64,000 bases of DNA, taken from Bacillota bacterium. GTDB lineage: Bacteria; Bacillota; Clostridia; Lachnospirales; Lachnospiraceae. Each line of letters starts with the position of its first letter. Position 1 is the stretch's first letter. The translations under genes were made by a program, and so were the position numbers. Below, in pieces: positions 1 through 8,929 of the stretch. The stretch spans positions 7,507 through 71,506 of the forward strand of contig JAEZZO010000030.1 of the NCBI GenBank assembly GCA_023418475.1. The letters run 5' to 3'. Below the pieces are notes generated by a model. It searched no databases. It was not told where the DNA came from and was given only the letters and a program-made list of their open reading frames with translations.

Positions 1-842
1 ATATGGAAGATTTTCAAAAATTAACTACGGCACAGGCAGATCAATTCTACAACGCCCGAAGGAATCAGATTAAGCATATTGTAGAGTTAATGCACATGAG
101 CAATAAGGCTGAAAAACAGGTGCTAGCCTGGGCAGAACAGGTGGAAACACCCTTGAAATTATCCTATGCAGATGGCTATACACGTTTCTTTGAATTGGTT
201 AATATGATAGGGCTTACAGCATCATTTGTTATGGCAATCTGTATAGCGCCCCTGTTTTCGGGAGAATATACAACAGGTACCGATCAACTTATACTATCCT
301 CCAAATACGGTAAAAATAAAGTCATTACTGCAAAGCTTTTTACAGGGTTTACAGTGGCTTCGTTGATCTGCCTGGTGATAACAGCAATCACTCTTTGCCT
401 GTCTCTGGCTATTTTTGGCGCGGATGGTGGCAAGGCTCCGTTACAGCTTTATATGATGATGTCTCCCTACGCTCTGACAATGGATCAGACCACACTAGTC
501 CTATGCATCTGTATTCTTTTATCCTGTATTATGACAGCCGCAATCACAATGCTGCTATCTGCCAAGTTTAAATCACCTTTTGGCGTGATTATTCTGGTAA
601 GTGCTCTGTTATTTATACCAATGATGGGCAACATAACGAATAAGAACTTACTTCTCTACAGACTATATCATCTTTTCCCGACGCAAATGTCCTCGTTCGT
701 ATCTGCGGTGGATCGTATTCCATACGAGTTTTTCGGATTGGTGCTTAAGCCGTATTGGTTCTTGCCTATGTTTGCAGCAGTAGTCAGTATTATACTGTCA
801 CCCCTTGCGTATCGTTCATTTCAAAAACATCAGATTGGTTAA
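1..842 (+). CDS. ABC-2 type transporter permease, 5' end outside the window
   Basis: The frame is open to the left edge, so this is the C-terminal 280 residues or so. The first ~65 visible residues are hydrophilic and resemble the extracytoplasmic loop that follows the first helix in ABC-2 permeases. About five hydrophobic segments follow (near residues 67-85, 110-135, 160-188, 195-210 and 255-272). A short FSGEYTTG-like stretch after the first visible segment is typical of ABC-2 permeases that work with a separate ATPase. No ribosome binding site precedes the first ATG at position 3, which supports truncation rather than a start here. The substrate cannot be told; peptide or lantibiotic-type export or self-protection is common for this family. 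Confidence 0.7.
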   Translation, partial: MEDFQKLTTAQADQFYNARRNQIKHIVELMHMSNKAEKQVLAWAEQVETPLKLSYADGYTRFFELVNMIGLTASFVMAICIAPLFSGEYTTGTDQLILSSKYGKNKVITAKLFTGFTVASLICLVITAITLCLSLAIFGADGGKAPLQLYMMMSPYALTMDQTTLVLCICILLSCIMTAAITMLLSAKFKSPFGVIILVSALLFIPMMGNITNKNLLLYRLYHLFPTQMSSFVSAVDRIPYEFFGLVLKPYWFLPMFAAVVSIILSPLAYRSFQKHQIG

Positions 843-911
843 GTTGCTTTGCCAATTCCACGATTACCCAATACAGGTAATCATGGGAAGTCCGGTCTGT
901 GACACAGGAAT

Positions 912-960
912 ATAGATACACCCATATCCAATCGGTACATCTTTTTAGGATTTTTACGCC
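912..960 (+). repeat. Intergenic repeat family, copy A
   Basis: This 49-nt stretch begins ATAGATACACCCATATCCA and ends TTTTTACGCC. It shares its core (ACAC..ATATCCA.. CGGTA.AT) with stretches at 17492-17539, 21444-21492 and 22683-22727, all intergenic. This copy lacks the left inverted arm seen clearly in the 21353-21492 copy. It lies between the permease stop and the convergent DUF6774 gene. Confidence 0.55.
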
Positions 961-969
961 TGAATTATA

Positions 970-1161
970 TTATTCTTTATCGCAGTCAATATTAGCACTG
1001 GTCTGATTATTTCTAATTTCTCTCTGTGTCAATACGGTTTGCAGAGTATCACCAAGCTGGCTGAAAACTGCACTGAGAACAGAGATATCATCATCCGAAC
1101 ACGATTTTGAGATAGCACAGGCAACGGAGGTTACCAGGGCAATCAATTCACATTCATCCAT
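970..1161 (-). CDS. DUF6774-family small protein
   Basis: The 63-residue product starts MDECELIALV and continues with a helix-rich segment containing SDDDISVLSAVFSQLGDTL and a TQREI ending. That matches the small DUF6774 proteins common in Lachnospiraceae (recognised from memory, function unknown). A longer open frame runs upstream to 1308, but its extra 49 residues do not fit the family. The ATG at 1161 has a GGAAG box just upstream. The gene lies 149 bp downstream of aroC on the same strand and could be cotranscribed. Confidence 0.65.
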   Translation of the reverse strand: MDECELIALVTSVACAISKSCSDDDISVLSAVFSQLGDTLQTVLTQREIRNNQTSANIDCDKE

Positions 1162-1310
1162 AGGCTTCCATTCTGCAAAGATAATTATAGTTTGCATATT
1201 GCTTTCAATATTATATATGATGGAAAATGAAAAATGGTGTGTGAAGTAAAAGTACCTTCCAATATTATTTGTGATAACGGTTAACGGCATTAACATGGCA
1301 GAAGGCATGG

Positions 1311-2414
1311 TTATTTTTGGTAGAATTCTTGTATTTTGTCCATCCTGGAAGTCATACCAATAAAAAGCTGATCCACTAGAGTGATGGCAACCATTGATTC
1401 AACAACCACAACAGCTCTCGGAACAATAACAGGATCATGCCGTCCTTTTATCGTCAGTGAGATATTCTGACCGTCACGGTTTACCGTCTGCTGGGGTCTG
1501 AAGATGGAAGGGGTAGGTTTGATAGCAGCACGGAGAATAATTTCCGATCCGTCGCTGATACCGCCCAGGATACCTCCGGAATGATTACTGGTTTTTACAA
1601 TAGCTCCGTGTTCATTTCTTAGAAATGGATCATTATTTTCTGCACCACTTAAGCTGGCAGCATGAAAACCCTCTCCGATTTCTATGCCCTTAACAGCTCC
1701 GATAGACATAACAGCCCTTGCAAGAGCCGCATCCAGCTTATTAAAAACAGGTTCCCCAATACCGGAGGGCATGCCTGTAACAACACATTCTATTATTCCG
1801 CCTGCAGAATTACCGGAGGACATCTGTTCTTGCAGATATTCCTCCGCCTTTTTGGAAGCCTCTAAATCAGACATAAAAAGCGGACTGAGCGGGATATTAT
1901 TTTTGTCGGCCTTGGCAGGATCAATTGTGAACGGTCCGATTGCTCTGGTATAGGCACAAACTGTTATACCAAGATTCTTTAAAATAGCACTGGCAACCGC
2001 ACCCGCAGCTACCCTTCCGATTGTTTCACGTCCGGAGGAACGGCCACCCCCGCGGTAGTCGCGAAAGCCGTATTTTTGATCAAAGGTATAATCGGCATGT
2101 CCAGGACGATAGGAGGCAGCTATTTCACTATAATCCCCTGATTTCTGGTTTTCATTATAGACAGCCAGGGATATAGGAGTTCCCGTAGTTTGGCCTTCCA
2201 TTACACCCGAAAGAATTGTAACTTTATCCTCTTCCTTTCGAGGGGTGGAATATTTGGTTTGACCCGGTTTTCTTCTGTTTAAATAGGTTTGAATATATTC
2301 CTCATCAAGCTTAAGACCGGCGGGACAACCGTCAACAACAACTCCAATCCCTTTTCCATGAGATTCTCCCCAGGTTGTAATCGTAAAAATAGTTCCATAA
2401 ACAGATCCTGACAT
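1311..2414 (-). CDS. aroC: Chorismate synthase
   Basis: The protein converts 5-enolpyruvylshikimate-3-phosphate to chorismate with reduced FMN, the last shared step of aromatic amino acid synthesis in the cytoplasm. The 367-residue length is normal. Diagnostic motifs are present: TTWGESHGKGIGVVVDGCPAG near residues 13-33, the RGGGRSSGRETIGRVAAGA segment near 120-140, and RHDPVIVPRAVVVVESM near the C-terminus. The start at 2414 has GAGG about seven bases upstream. It stands alone, without other shikimate genes nearby in the window. A hairpin-rich leader lies upstream (2453-2508). Confidence 0.96.
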   Translation of the reverse strand: MSGSVYGTIFTITTWGESHGKGIGVVVDGCPAGLKLDEEYIQTYLNRRKPGQTKYSTPRKEEDKVTILSGVMEGQTTGTPISLAVYNENQKSGDYSEIAASYRPGHADYTFDQKYGFRDYRGGGRSSGRETIGRVAAGAVASAILKNLGITVCAYTRAIGPFTIDPAKADKNNIPLSPLFMSDLEASKKAEEYLQEQMSSGNSAGGIIECVVTGMPSGIGEPVFNKLDAALARAVMSIGAVKGIEIGEGFHAASLSGAENNDPFLRNEHGAIVKTSNHSGGILGGISDGSEIILRAAIKPTPSIFRPQQTVNRDGQNISLTIKGRHDPVIVPRAVVVVESMVAITLVDQLFIGMTSRMDKIQEFYQK

Positions 2415-2452
2415 ACTTTACCTCATTTCTGCGCTTCTTTTGCGCATTCTAT

Positions 2453-2479
2453 GTTTGTGTGCGCAGCGTAGACACAAAC
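2453..2479. repeat. Inverted repeat upstream of aroC
   Basis: Perfect 8-bp arms GTTTGTGT and ACACAAAC enclose 11 nt. It lies 38-65 nt upstream of the aroC start, so it would be in the transcript leader if the promoter is further upstream. Confidence 0.5.
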
Positions 2480-2486
2480 TTGCAGA

Positions 2487-2508
2487 GTGAAAGTGATTTT
2501 ACTTTCAC
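2487..2508. repeat. Second inverted repeat upstream of aroC
   Basis: Perfect 8-bp arms GTGAAAGT and ACTTTCAC enclose a 6-nt loop. Together with the repeat at 2453-2479 it makes a two-hairpin leader. Function unknown; control of aroC expression or an intergenic repeat are both possible. Confidence 0.5.
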
Positions 2509-2594
2509 TTTTACCTCATTTCCAATACCTTATTTCATTAAATTATCAATAGTATACTGGAAAGAATAATTAGTTTCAATCTTTTTACGGACAT

Positions 2595-2622
2595 TTGATG
2601 AAAAATAATCATATATTAAAAT
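2595..2622 (+). promoter_or_regulatory. Candidate promoter for the 73-residue ORF
   Basis: TTGATG at 2595 and TAAAAT at 2617 are separated by 16 bp. Transcription from here would begin near 2630, which favours the ATG at 2647 over that at 2629. Confidence 0.4.
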
Positions 2623-2646
2623 GATAACATGATTTTGAGGCATGAA

Positions 2647-2850
2647 ATGGGAGAACAGTTTTACCGTTTCGGGAAATCTACCGCAGCCGGATTTGAGAAT
2701 CAAAATGACTGGGCAAAAGATAAATCCGGTTCCAGTAATCCTTCACGAAATCTGAAAGATACGGACGAGGACTTAATAATTGAAGAAAATACGGTTTATG
2801 AAATCGACAGGGAATGCTATGAAAGATTAAAGAAACAAAGAAAAAGATAA
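2647..2850 (+). CDS. Small hydrophilic protein of unknown function
   Basis: The product is 67 residues, charged, without membrane segments. Its C-terminal part (EENTVYEIDRECYERLKKQRKR, shown here only as the ending YERLKKQRKR) is strongly basic. The frame opens at 2629, but the GAGG box at 2637-2640 is correctly spaced for the ATG at 2647. A strong terminator follows 16 nt after the stop, which supports a real transcription unit. I do not recognise the family. Confidence 0.55.
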   Translation: MGEQFYRFGKSTAAGFENQNDWAKDKSGSSNPSRNLKDTDEDLIIEENTVYEIDRECYERLKKQRKR

Positions 2851-2865
2851 GATAGATATAAAAGA

Positions 2866-2895
2866 AAAGCTGCGGTTGCCGCAGCTTTCTTTTAT
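2866..2895 (+). terminator. Rho-independent terminator
   Basis: Perfect 10-bp stem AAAGCTGCGG / CCGCAGCTTT with a TTG loop, followed by a T-rich tract. It ends the small ORF at 2647-2850 and faces the convergent Cys-rich gene. Confidence 0.85.
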
Positions 2896-2931
2896 TATGC
2901 CGGAAATTTTGCACTGAGGTTTCAGAAGCTT

Positions 2932-3159
2932 TTAGAAAAAGCCACCTGATCCGCCACAGCAGCAGCAAAGAAGAATGACAATCAGAATAAGACAACTGCA
3001 GTTGTTGTCTCCGCCACCACAACTGTTTCCTCCGAAAAATCCGCCGCTTCCGCCGCCACAGCAGCAACATAATAAGAGTATGATGATAATAATACAACTG
3101 CAATCGTTACCACCGCCGCATCCTTGGTCGTTACAATGTGTTGCTTGTAAATCACTCAT
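2932..3159 (-). CDS. Cys/Gly-rich small protein with internal duplication
   Basis: The 75-residue product has 16 or so Cys and many Gly. After an N-terminal MSDLQATHCND part, the unit CSC + hydrophobic run + CCCCGG.SGGFF occurs twice (about residues 20-42 and 53-75). Such proteins are often annotated in Lachnospiraceae as chorion-class high-cysteine proteins; their role is unknown. The start is secure: AGGAGG lies seven bases before the ATG. The hydrophobic Ile/Leu runs could insert in a membrane or pack as a beta-rich, disulfide-linked or metal-binding fold. Low complexity could mislead, but the start signal argues for translation. Confidence 0.75.
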   Translation of the reverse strand: MSDLQATHCNDQGCGGGNDCSCIIIIILLLCCCCGGGSGGFFGGNSCGGGDNNCSCLILIVILLCCCCGGSGGFF

Positions 3160-3573
3160 TGTATGTTCCTCCTAATATTAATTACAATGTATCATATGAG
3201 GTTATGCTTGACTGATTTCCTATTTTTTTAAATTAAAATAGTAATTTTTGTGAGTTTTACAAATAATTTAAGGTACAAGTAGGAAATTATTCCTTTTATT
3301 GGATTGGAAAACATTAGATGCATAAAAAATTGAAAGAAAATCATTTTCAAACCATTTAGAAAAGCCTATTCACTTTTTGACCAGATCATCAAAAAGTGAA
3401 AGGCACGGGTATAAGTGTGAGATTTGACAGGGAGAAAACGGTAACTGTTTCGTTAAAAATACAAATAATATTGCGGATATTACATGGGATTTATTTACTC
3501 TTTATGGTAGAATATCCATAGTTATTACAATACTAAGCGAAATATGCGGATTACGAAAAAGGAGGTTTTTATA
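3160..3573. other. Intergenic region with a strong hairpin
   Basis: This 414-bp AT-rich gap between divergent genes has no convincing ORF. It contains a perfect 12-bp inverted repeat at 3369-3400 (TTCACTTTTTGA / TCAAAAAGTGAA, 8-nt loop), extended by GCCT / AGGC with one bulge. A TAGAAT box at 3508 may be the -10 of the downstream hydrolase gene. Confidence 0.5.
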
Positions 3574-4278
3574 ATGGGGTTAAATCTTGTTCTTCCGGTA
3601 ACCTTAAATACATCCGGAAAAGTTCTGATACAAACAGTATCTGAAAGTCATTCTTTTTTATTTAATTCCTATATCATAACATCAATAGGAGGAGAAAATG
3701 TTGTAGTAGATCCAACAGAAATGCCGCAAAAATCTGTATGCAACATTAATCCGGCAGCAATATTATGTACACATGAGCATTTTGACCATACGGATGTTCC
3801 GTTTACAGATTCTTATGACATACCTAAAATCCTATATGAGAAAGGCGATATCAGGACAAAGGACTTTCGCATTTACAGTATTGCTTCCTCACATTATAAT
3901 GATACCATCGATAACAGCAATTTTCTTATCGTATTTGAAGTAGATGGTCTGAGGATCGTACATATGGGAGATATCGGGCAAAATAAACTGACAGAGGAAC
4001 AGTTAGAGGCGATTGGAAAGATTGATATTGCATTTATGCAGTTTGAAAATAATTATTCCGATATGTCTGTCAGCAACCGGAAAGGTTTTACGATCATAGA
4101 ACAGCTCAATCCTAAGATCATTATTCCGACACATTGTTTTGAAAAGGGAGATGCAATGCTTGCACAAAAATACGGATGCATCACAGAGTTTAATAATTTG
4201 CTGGAGGTATCAAAAGAGGATTTACCTGAAAAAAGCCTATGTGTATATAGAATATTAAACACGCATCAATATCAATAG
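3574..4278 (+). CDS. MBL-fold metal-dependent hydrolase (UlaG-like)
   Basis: The 234-residue protein has the metallo-beta-lactamase signature THEHFDHTD near residue 65, a later GDIG (Asp ligand) and IIPTHCF (His ligand) in the C-terminal third. These residues build a two-metal site. The compact size and GENVVVDPTE strand pattern fit the UlaG/YtkL-like branch of cytoplasmic hydrolases; the substrate is unknown. The frame opens at 3544, but AAAGGAGG before the ATG at 3574 defines the start. It is a single gene ahead of an AraC regulator. Confidence 0.85.
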   Translation: MGLNLVLPVTLNTSGKVLIQTVSESHSFLFNSYIITSIGGENVVVDPTEMPQKSVCNINPAAILCTHEHFDHTDVPFTDSYDIPKILYEKGDIRTKDFRIYSIASSHYNDTIDNSNFLIVFEVDGLRIVHMGDIGQNKLTEEQLEAIGKIDIAFMQFENNYSDMSVSNRKGFTIIEQLNPKIIIPTHCFEKGDAMLAQKYGCITEFNNLLEVSKEDLPEKSLCVYRILNTHQYQ

Positions 4279-4300
4279 AGAATGAAATACTGTCCGGAAG

Positions 4301-4353
4301 CACAGTTGCTATTCACAACCCTGAATTTGACTAGTCTGTGAACAGTAGCTGTG
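4301..4353. repeat. Imperfect inverted repeat after the MBL hydrolase
   Basis: The 17-nt arms 4301-4317 and 4337-4353 differ at three positions, and each difference still allows a G-U pair in RNA. No U-run follows, so it is not a classical terminator, but the preserved pairing suggests a transcribed hairpin. Confidence 0.45.
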
Positions 4354-4455
4354 TAATAACCAGGTAATAGAAGAAATAGCATCATAATATTTACAAGCCT
4401 CCTATAATCAATTATAATATTTGGAAGATTAGTAAGGATTTGGGGGGCTTTTCTT

Positions 4456-5367
4456 ATGCTATATACAATTGGAACAAAGTATTATAAGGACTATCAATTT
4501 CATCTGGCTGTAACAGAAGGCCTTAAGGAATTAGGAAACAGTGAGGAAGGAAAATATTATAAAATAATATATATGAAAAATGGTCCTTGCCATTTCGTAA
4601 TGAATGGCAAGGAATTTATGCTGACCGGTGCCTGTGCTATTTGTATGAATGAGAAGGATCAGATTAATTTTCTTAAAGTAGTAGGTGACGGTGCTAAGAT
4701 TTTGTGGTTTCAGCCGACGCTGATTAACCTGAAATTTACCTATGAGGCAATTAATGCAAGAAAACAAATACTAACTACTACAGAAAGCCAGGATTTTTAT
4801 TATTTGCGGCAATTCGCCGAAGATAAGAATGATACCTGTAAAATAATGTCTCTGCATACCATTGATTCGGCGGAAATTGAACGTAAAATGCAGATTATAA
4901 AGGATGTTTTGACAAAGCAGGACACAAATTCATGGCCGTGTCGCAGCAGGTCTTATCTGTTTGAAATTTTATTTTGTCTGAAAAGACAGGAGGAAGAAGA
5001 AGGTACCGGCAGGGATATTTTACGGTATGAGGGATGCTCAAGGCTTGCGGTAGAAGTTATTTACTATCTGCAAGCCTGTTATCAGCAAAAGATAACGGTA
5101 GAAGGTCTGGCTGATTTATTTCACACGAACAGGACTACATTATTAAATGATTTTAAAAAATATACAGGTCAATCGGTAAATCAATATCTGATTGCGCTGC
5201 GAATAACAATGGCGGCTTCCTTTCTTCGGGATACCGGTCTTTCTGTAGAAGATATCTGTGAAAGAACCGGCTTTCGGGATATCAGTTATTTCAGCAAGGT
5301 GTTTAAGAAGAGATTGTTATATACACCTTCCGAATACAGACGCCTGTATAAAAATGAATTTTACTGA
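4456..5367 (+). CDS. AraC-family transcriptional regulator
   Basis: The 303-residue protein has an N-terminal cupin-like sensing half and a C-terminal double helix-turn-helix (about residues 205-298) with VEGLADLFHTNRTTLL and VEDICERTGFRDISYFSKVF, the AraC signature. A GGGGGG-rich ribosome binding site precedes the ATG. The subtilisin-like protease gene starts 71 bp downstream on the same strand and may be cotranscribed; the GH35 gene follows that. The effector is not identifiable, but a sugar sensor would fit the neighbouring glycosidase. Confidence 0.9.
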   Translation: MLYTIGTKYYKDYQFHLAVTEGLKELGNSEEGKYYKIIYMKNGPCHFVMNGKEFMLTGACAICMNEKDQINFLKVVGDGAKILWFQPTLINLKFTYEAINARKQILTTTESQDFYYLRQFAEDKNDTCKIMSLHTIDSAEIERKMQIIKDVLTKQDTNSWPCRSRSYLFEILFCLKRQEEEEGTGRDILRYEGCSRLAVEVIYYLQACYQQKITVEGLADLFHTNRTTLLNDFKKYTGQSVNQYLIALRITMAASFLRDTGLSVEDICERTGFRDISYFSKVFKKRLLYTPSEYRRLYKNEFY

Positions 5368-5438
5368 TGGTAGAAGGATTATCGGTGTATATTGGCAAAG
5401 CTGTCAGAATAGGATAATAAAAAAGACAGCGGAGCTAT

Positions 5439-6608
5439 ATGATGGTAAGAAAGCAAAAGATCCAGGTTATACTGCATTGCAAGGAATTCGAAAGAAGGCA
5501 GCAGGCAATTGAAAATATAGGTAATATCATCTATAAGCTTCCTATGATAGATGCATATGTAATAGAAGTGGACCAAGACCAGCTTGATTATTTGAAATCG
5601 GTAGATGGCCTTATCAGTATGGAAATGGATACACATATTACCGCTCAGATGAACCGTGTCAGTGATGTGATAGAAAGCCATTGGGCTCATGAACACGGTT
5701 ATTTCGGCCGGGGAGTAGGAGTGGCGGTAGTAGATACGGGAATTGCCCCCCATAAGGATTTTTTGGAGGGAGGCAACCGGATTACTGCGTTCAAAGACTT
5801 TATCAGCCAGAGAGCGGAAGCGTATGATGATAATGGTCATGGAACGCATGTCGCAGGTATTATAGGAGGAAACGGATATTCCTCCAAAGGGAAATACAGG
5901 GGTATTGCACCGGAATGCAGTTTTATTGGTGTAAAGGTACTGGATCATAGAGGAGACGGAAATATCTCCGATGTTCTTGCTGGACTTCAGTGGATAATCG
6001 ATAACCGCAAAAAATACAATATTAGAATTGTTAATATATCGGTAGGTACTTCCTCCAAGGATAACCTGGATGAGAACTCTCTTCTGGTTCAGGGCGTAAA
6101 TGCAGTTTGGGACAACGGAATTGTAGTGATTGTAGCAGCCGGTAATAACGGCCCGGGTCCAATGTCTATCTCAACCCCGGGAATAAGCAGAAAGGTAATA
6201 ACGGTAGGCTCCTCGGATGATAATGTATCTGCGGAGGTATATGGCAGCGGTCGTGCGAAGGATTATTCGGGACGCGGACCGACACCGTTCTGTATTAAAA
6301 AACCCGATATCGTGGCGCCGGGTTCCAATATTATTTCCTGCAATACAAGCAGATATTCAACAAAAACCAAGAATGGTGAAATACGCTTTCTTTCCAGTGA
6401 CTCACCTATGATGTATACAATTAAAAGCGGAACCTCTATGGCAACACCGGTGGTATCGGGAGCCATTGCGCTTTTACTGTCTGCCTATCCGGATATGACA
6501 AACAGGGAGGTAAAGCTAAAGCTTCGCAGCAGTGCGGTAGATCTTGGTCAGCACTGGGAAAAGCAAGGCTGGGGGTTACTGAATGTCAGAAGATTACTGG
6601 AAAAATAA
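5439..6608 (+). CDS. S8-family subtilisin-like serine protease, likely intracellular
   Basis: The catalytic triad is visible: Asp99 (VVDTGIAPH), His134 (NGHGTHVAG) and Ser343 (SGTSMATP), with the oxyanion Asn236 (AAGNNG). The 389-residue product has no signal peptide. Its first ~75 residues resemble a short I9-like inhibitory propeptide (VIEVDQDQLDYLKS). This layout fits cytoplasmic or sporulation-associated subtilases of Clostridia rather than a secreted enzyme. Two tandem ATGs (5439, 5442) follow a GGAG box. It sits between an AraC regulator and a GH35 enzyme with no obvious functional link to either. Confidence 0.92.
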   Translation: MMVRKQKIQVILHCKEFERRQQAIENIGNIIYKLPMIDAYVIEVDQDQLDYLKSVDGLISMEMDTHITAQMNRVSDVIESHWAHEHGYFGRGVGVAVVDTGIAPHKDFLEGGNRITAFKDFISQRAEAYDDNGHGTHVAGIIGGNGYSSKGKYRGIAPECSFIGVKVLDHRGDGNISDVLAGLQWIIDNRKKYNIRIVNISVGTSSKDNLDENSLLVQGVNAVWDNGIVVIVAAGNNGPGPMSISTPGISRKVITVGSSDDNVSAEVYGSGRAKDYSGRGPTPFCIKKPDIVAPGSNIISCNTSRYSTKTKNGEIRFLSSDSPMMYTIKSGTSMATPVVSGAIALLLSAYPDMTNREVKLKLRSSAVDLGQHWEKQGWGLLNVRRLLEK

Positions 6609-6737
6609 AATGACTTCGACATTTTCTACAGTTTATTGATTGAAAAGCCGATTTTGCATAGAATACAGAAAAAAACGGGTTGATTCTATTATGAATTCCA
6701 AAGTATCATAAGACAAAATGGAGGCAAGGGGGACTTT

Positions 6738-8810
6738 ATGCGTATGACGGATGTATTTGGAATAAATTCGGAGTATTTAACAAAAAATGGTAAGCCGTGG
6801 TTTCCGGTTATGGGAGAAATGCATTATTCCAGATATCCAAACCAATACTGGAAGGAATCACTCTATAAAATGAAGGCGGGTAAGGTAGAAATAGTCTCGT
6901 CGTACACGATATGGATTCATCACGAAGAAATAGAAGGCGAATTTGACTTTGGCGGAGATCGGAGTTTAAGGACCTTTATACAGGCTTGTAAGGAATGCGG
7001 ACTGTATTTATTCTTAAGAATCGGACCATGGGCTCATGCAGAGGCCAGAAATGGCGGATTTCCGGATTGGCTTTTAGAGAAAGGCTTCCGCGTAAGACAT
7101 AATGATCCGGGATATCTGGAATATGTGAAAAGATTTTTCCAGAAATTATATGAGCAGGCAGAGGGGTATTTTTTAAAAGACGGTGGCCCGATTATTGGCT
7201 TGCAGATAGAAAATGAGCTGGGACATGCCGGTGGAGCGGAAGGCGAGGAAGGAAATGATCACATCCGTACCTTATATCAGATGGCTGTTGAGATTGGTTT
7301 TGATGTTCCCTATTATACGGCAACCGGTTGGGGCGGAGCGGCTTTTGGAGATTTAATTCCGGTTATGGGAGGTTATCCTGATGCACCCTGGGAACAGACG
7401 ACGAAAGAGCTTGAACCAAGTAATAATTTTGTATTTTCAAATGAGAGGAACGACCATAATATAGCAAGTGATTACAACCTTGGGAAAGTATGCCATACGG
7501 ACTTTTCGAAGTACCCCTATCTGACCGCAGAACTCGGAGGAGGAATGCAGCCGACCCATCACCGCAGGACCTTAACGGAACCGGAGGACATCGGTGCAAT
7601 GACACTTACTAAGCTGGGAAGCGGGGTTAACCTTCTGGGATATTATATGTATCACGGCGGTACCAATCCCAAGGGCAAATTAACAAGCTTGCAGGAATCA
7701 AGGGCAACCGGCAGCCCCAATGATTACACGGAATGCAGCTATGAGTTTCGGGCGCCGATTCGTGAATACGGGCAGATATCCGATACATTCCGGGAAATAA
7801 AGCTTTACAGTATGTTTACCAGAGATTTCGGAAGCGGACTTTGTACAATGCCGGCTTATATACCGGAGGATAATCCGGAATCTCCTAAAAATCAGGAGGA
7901 TTTAAGATATTCGATTCGTCATAACGGAAAGAGCGGTTATCTCTTTGTCAATAATTATCAAAGAAGATACCCGATGAAAGAGCATCAAAATGTTAATCTT
8001 TCCATTCCATTGCCAAATGAAACCATAACCTTTCCTTCCTTTTCACTAAAGGATAAGGATTATTTTTTCCTTCCGTTTAACATGCCAATTGGTAATGCAG
8101 TATTAAAAACGGCGATGGTTACCCCTCTGTGCATACTAAATAATGCTGCAAGCACTTATGTGTTCTATGGAGACAGAGACCCTCGATTTGATTTGCAGGG
8201 TGATCCGCAAGATGTAAAATTACTGACGATTTCACGTGCAGATGCCAGAAATGCCTGGAAGGTAATAAGAGAGAAAGAACATCTGATCATCAGTGAAGCA
8301 GCGGTTGTAGAAACAGATCAGGGACTGGAATTCATAGGAAGGGATCAGTTCAGGATAAAAGTGTATCCTGATTTTGATGTTGTTCCGGAAGGATGGGAGA
8401 AAAAAGGATCTGACGGAGAAATGACTCTATATGAAAAGTCAGTCAGAAAGTTATCTATATCAGCCGCAGCCAGCTTAATTGAGGTTCAGGAGAACAGAAA
8501 TATCTATGAAATTGATCTGAAGGTTCCTAGGGAAGCGCAGGATTGCTATTTACAGATAGATTATAAGGGAGACCAGGCCCGCCTGTATCAAAATGGTGAA
8601 TTTATCGCAGATCACTATTACACAGGAAAACAGTGGGAAATAGGATTAAAACGTTTTCAATATCCGACAAGGCTTATCCTTGAAGTATACCCGCTTAGAA
8701 AAGATGATCCGGTTTATATCGAAGAATGGCCAGTCATTGAAGGAGATGCGGTCTGCGAGGTTGATAGAGTGGCACTTAAGATAGAGTATAGGACAGTGAT
8801 TTTAGTCTGA
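6738..8810 (+). CDS. GH35 beta-galactosidase
   Basis: The 690-residue protein has the GH35 hallmark GGPIIGLQIENE with the acid/base Glu160 and the nucleophile Glu265 in YLTAELGGG. The TIM-barrel entry (GEMHYSRYPNQYWKESLYKMKAG) and the RIGPWAHAEARNGGFPDWL strand are typical. Residues beyond about 380 form the beta-sandwich part. No signal peptide is present, so it acts in the cytoplasm on imported galactosides. Starts at ATG 6738 after a purine-rich AGGGGG stretch. It stands alone behind the protease gene; control by the AraC protein at 4456 is only a guess from proximity. Confidence 0.95.
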   Translation: MRMTDVFGINSEYLTKNGKPWFPVMGEMHYSRYPNQYWKESLYKMKAGKVEIVSSYTIWIHHEEIEGEFDFGGDRSLRTFIQACKECGLYLFLRIGPWAHAEARNGGFPDWLLEKGFRVRHNDPGYLEYVKRFFQKLYEQAEGYFLKDGGPIIGLQIENELGHAGGAEGEEGNDHIRTLYQMAVEIGFDVPYYTATGWGGAAFGDLIPVMGGYPDAPWEQTTKELEPSNNFVFSNERNDHNIASDYNLGKVCHTDFSKYPYLTAELGGGMQPTHHRRTLTEPEDIGAMTLTKLGSGVNLLGYYMYHGGTNPKGKLTSLQESRATGSPNDYTECSYEFRAPIREYGQISDTFREIKLYSMFTRDFGSGLCTMPAYIPEDNPESPKNQEDLRYSIRHNGKSGYLFVNNYQRRYPMKEHQNVNLSIPLPNETITFPSFSLKDKDYFFLPFNMPIGNAVLKTAMVTPLCILNNAASTYVFYGDRDPRFDLQGDPQDVKLLTISRADARNAWKVIREKEHLIISEAAVVETDQGLEFIGRDQFRIKVYPDFDVVPEGWEKKGSDGEMTLYEKSVRKLSISAAASLIEVQENRNIYEIDLKVPREAQDCYLQIDYKGDQARLYQNGEFIADHYYTGKQWEIGLKRFQYPTRLILEVYPLRKDDPVYIEEWPVIEGDAVCEVDRVALKIEYRTVILV

Positions 8811-8851
8811 AAACAGTAACGAAAACTGTAACAGGATAAAAGATTTTCAAC

Positions 8852-8880
8852 TTGTGATTTTACCAGGTATATGGTATAAA
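8852..8880 (+). promoter_or_regulatory. Promoter of the rubredoxin gene
   Basis: TTGTGA at 8852 and TATAAA at 8875 are separated by 17 bp, about 50 bp ahead of the rubredoxin start. Confidence 0.6.
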
Positions 8881-8929
8881 TATTATTGTAACAATATTAT
8901 TATTCTATTACGGATGGAGGTTAACCAGG

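Noticed and set aside
2678..3103. 141-residue minus-strand ORF rich in Arg and Trp
   Set aside because: It is a frame shadow of the Cys/Gly-rich gene and crosses the terminator at 2866-2895.
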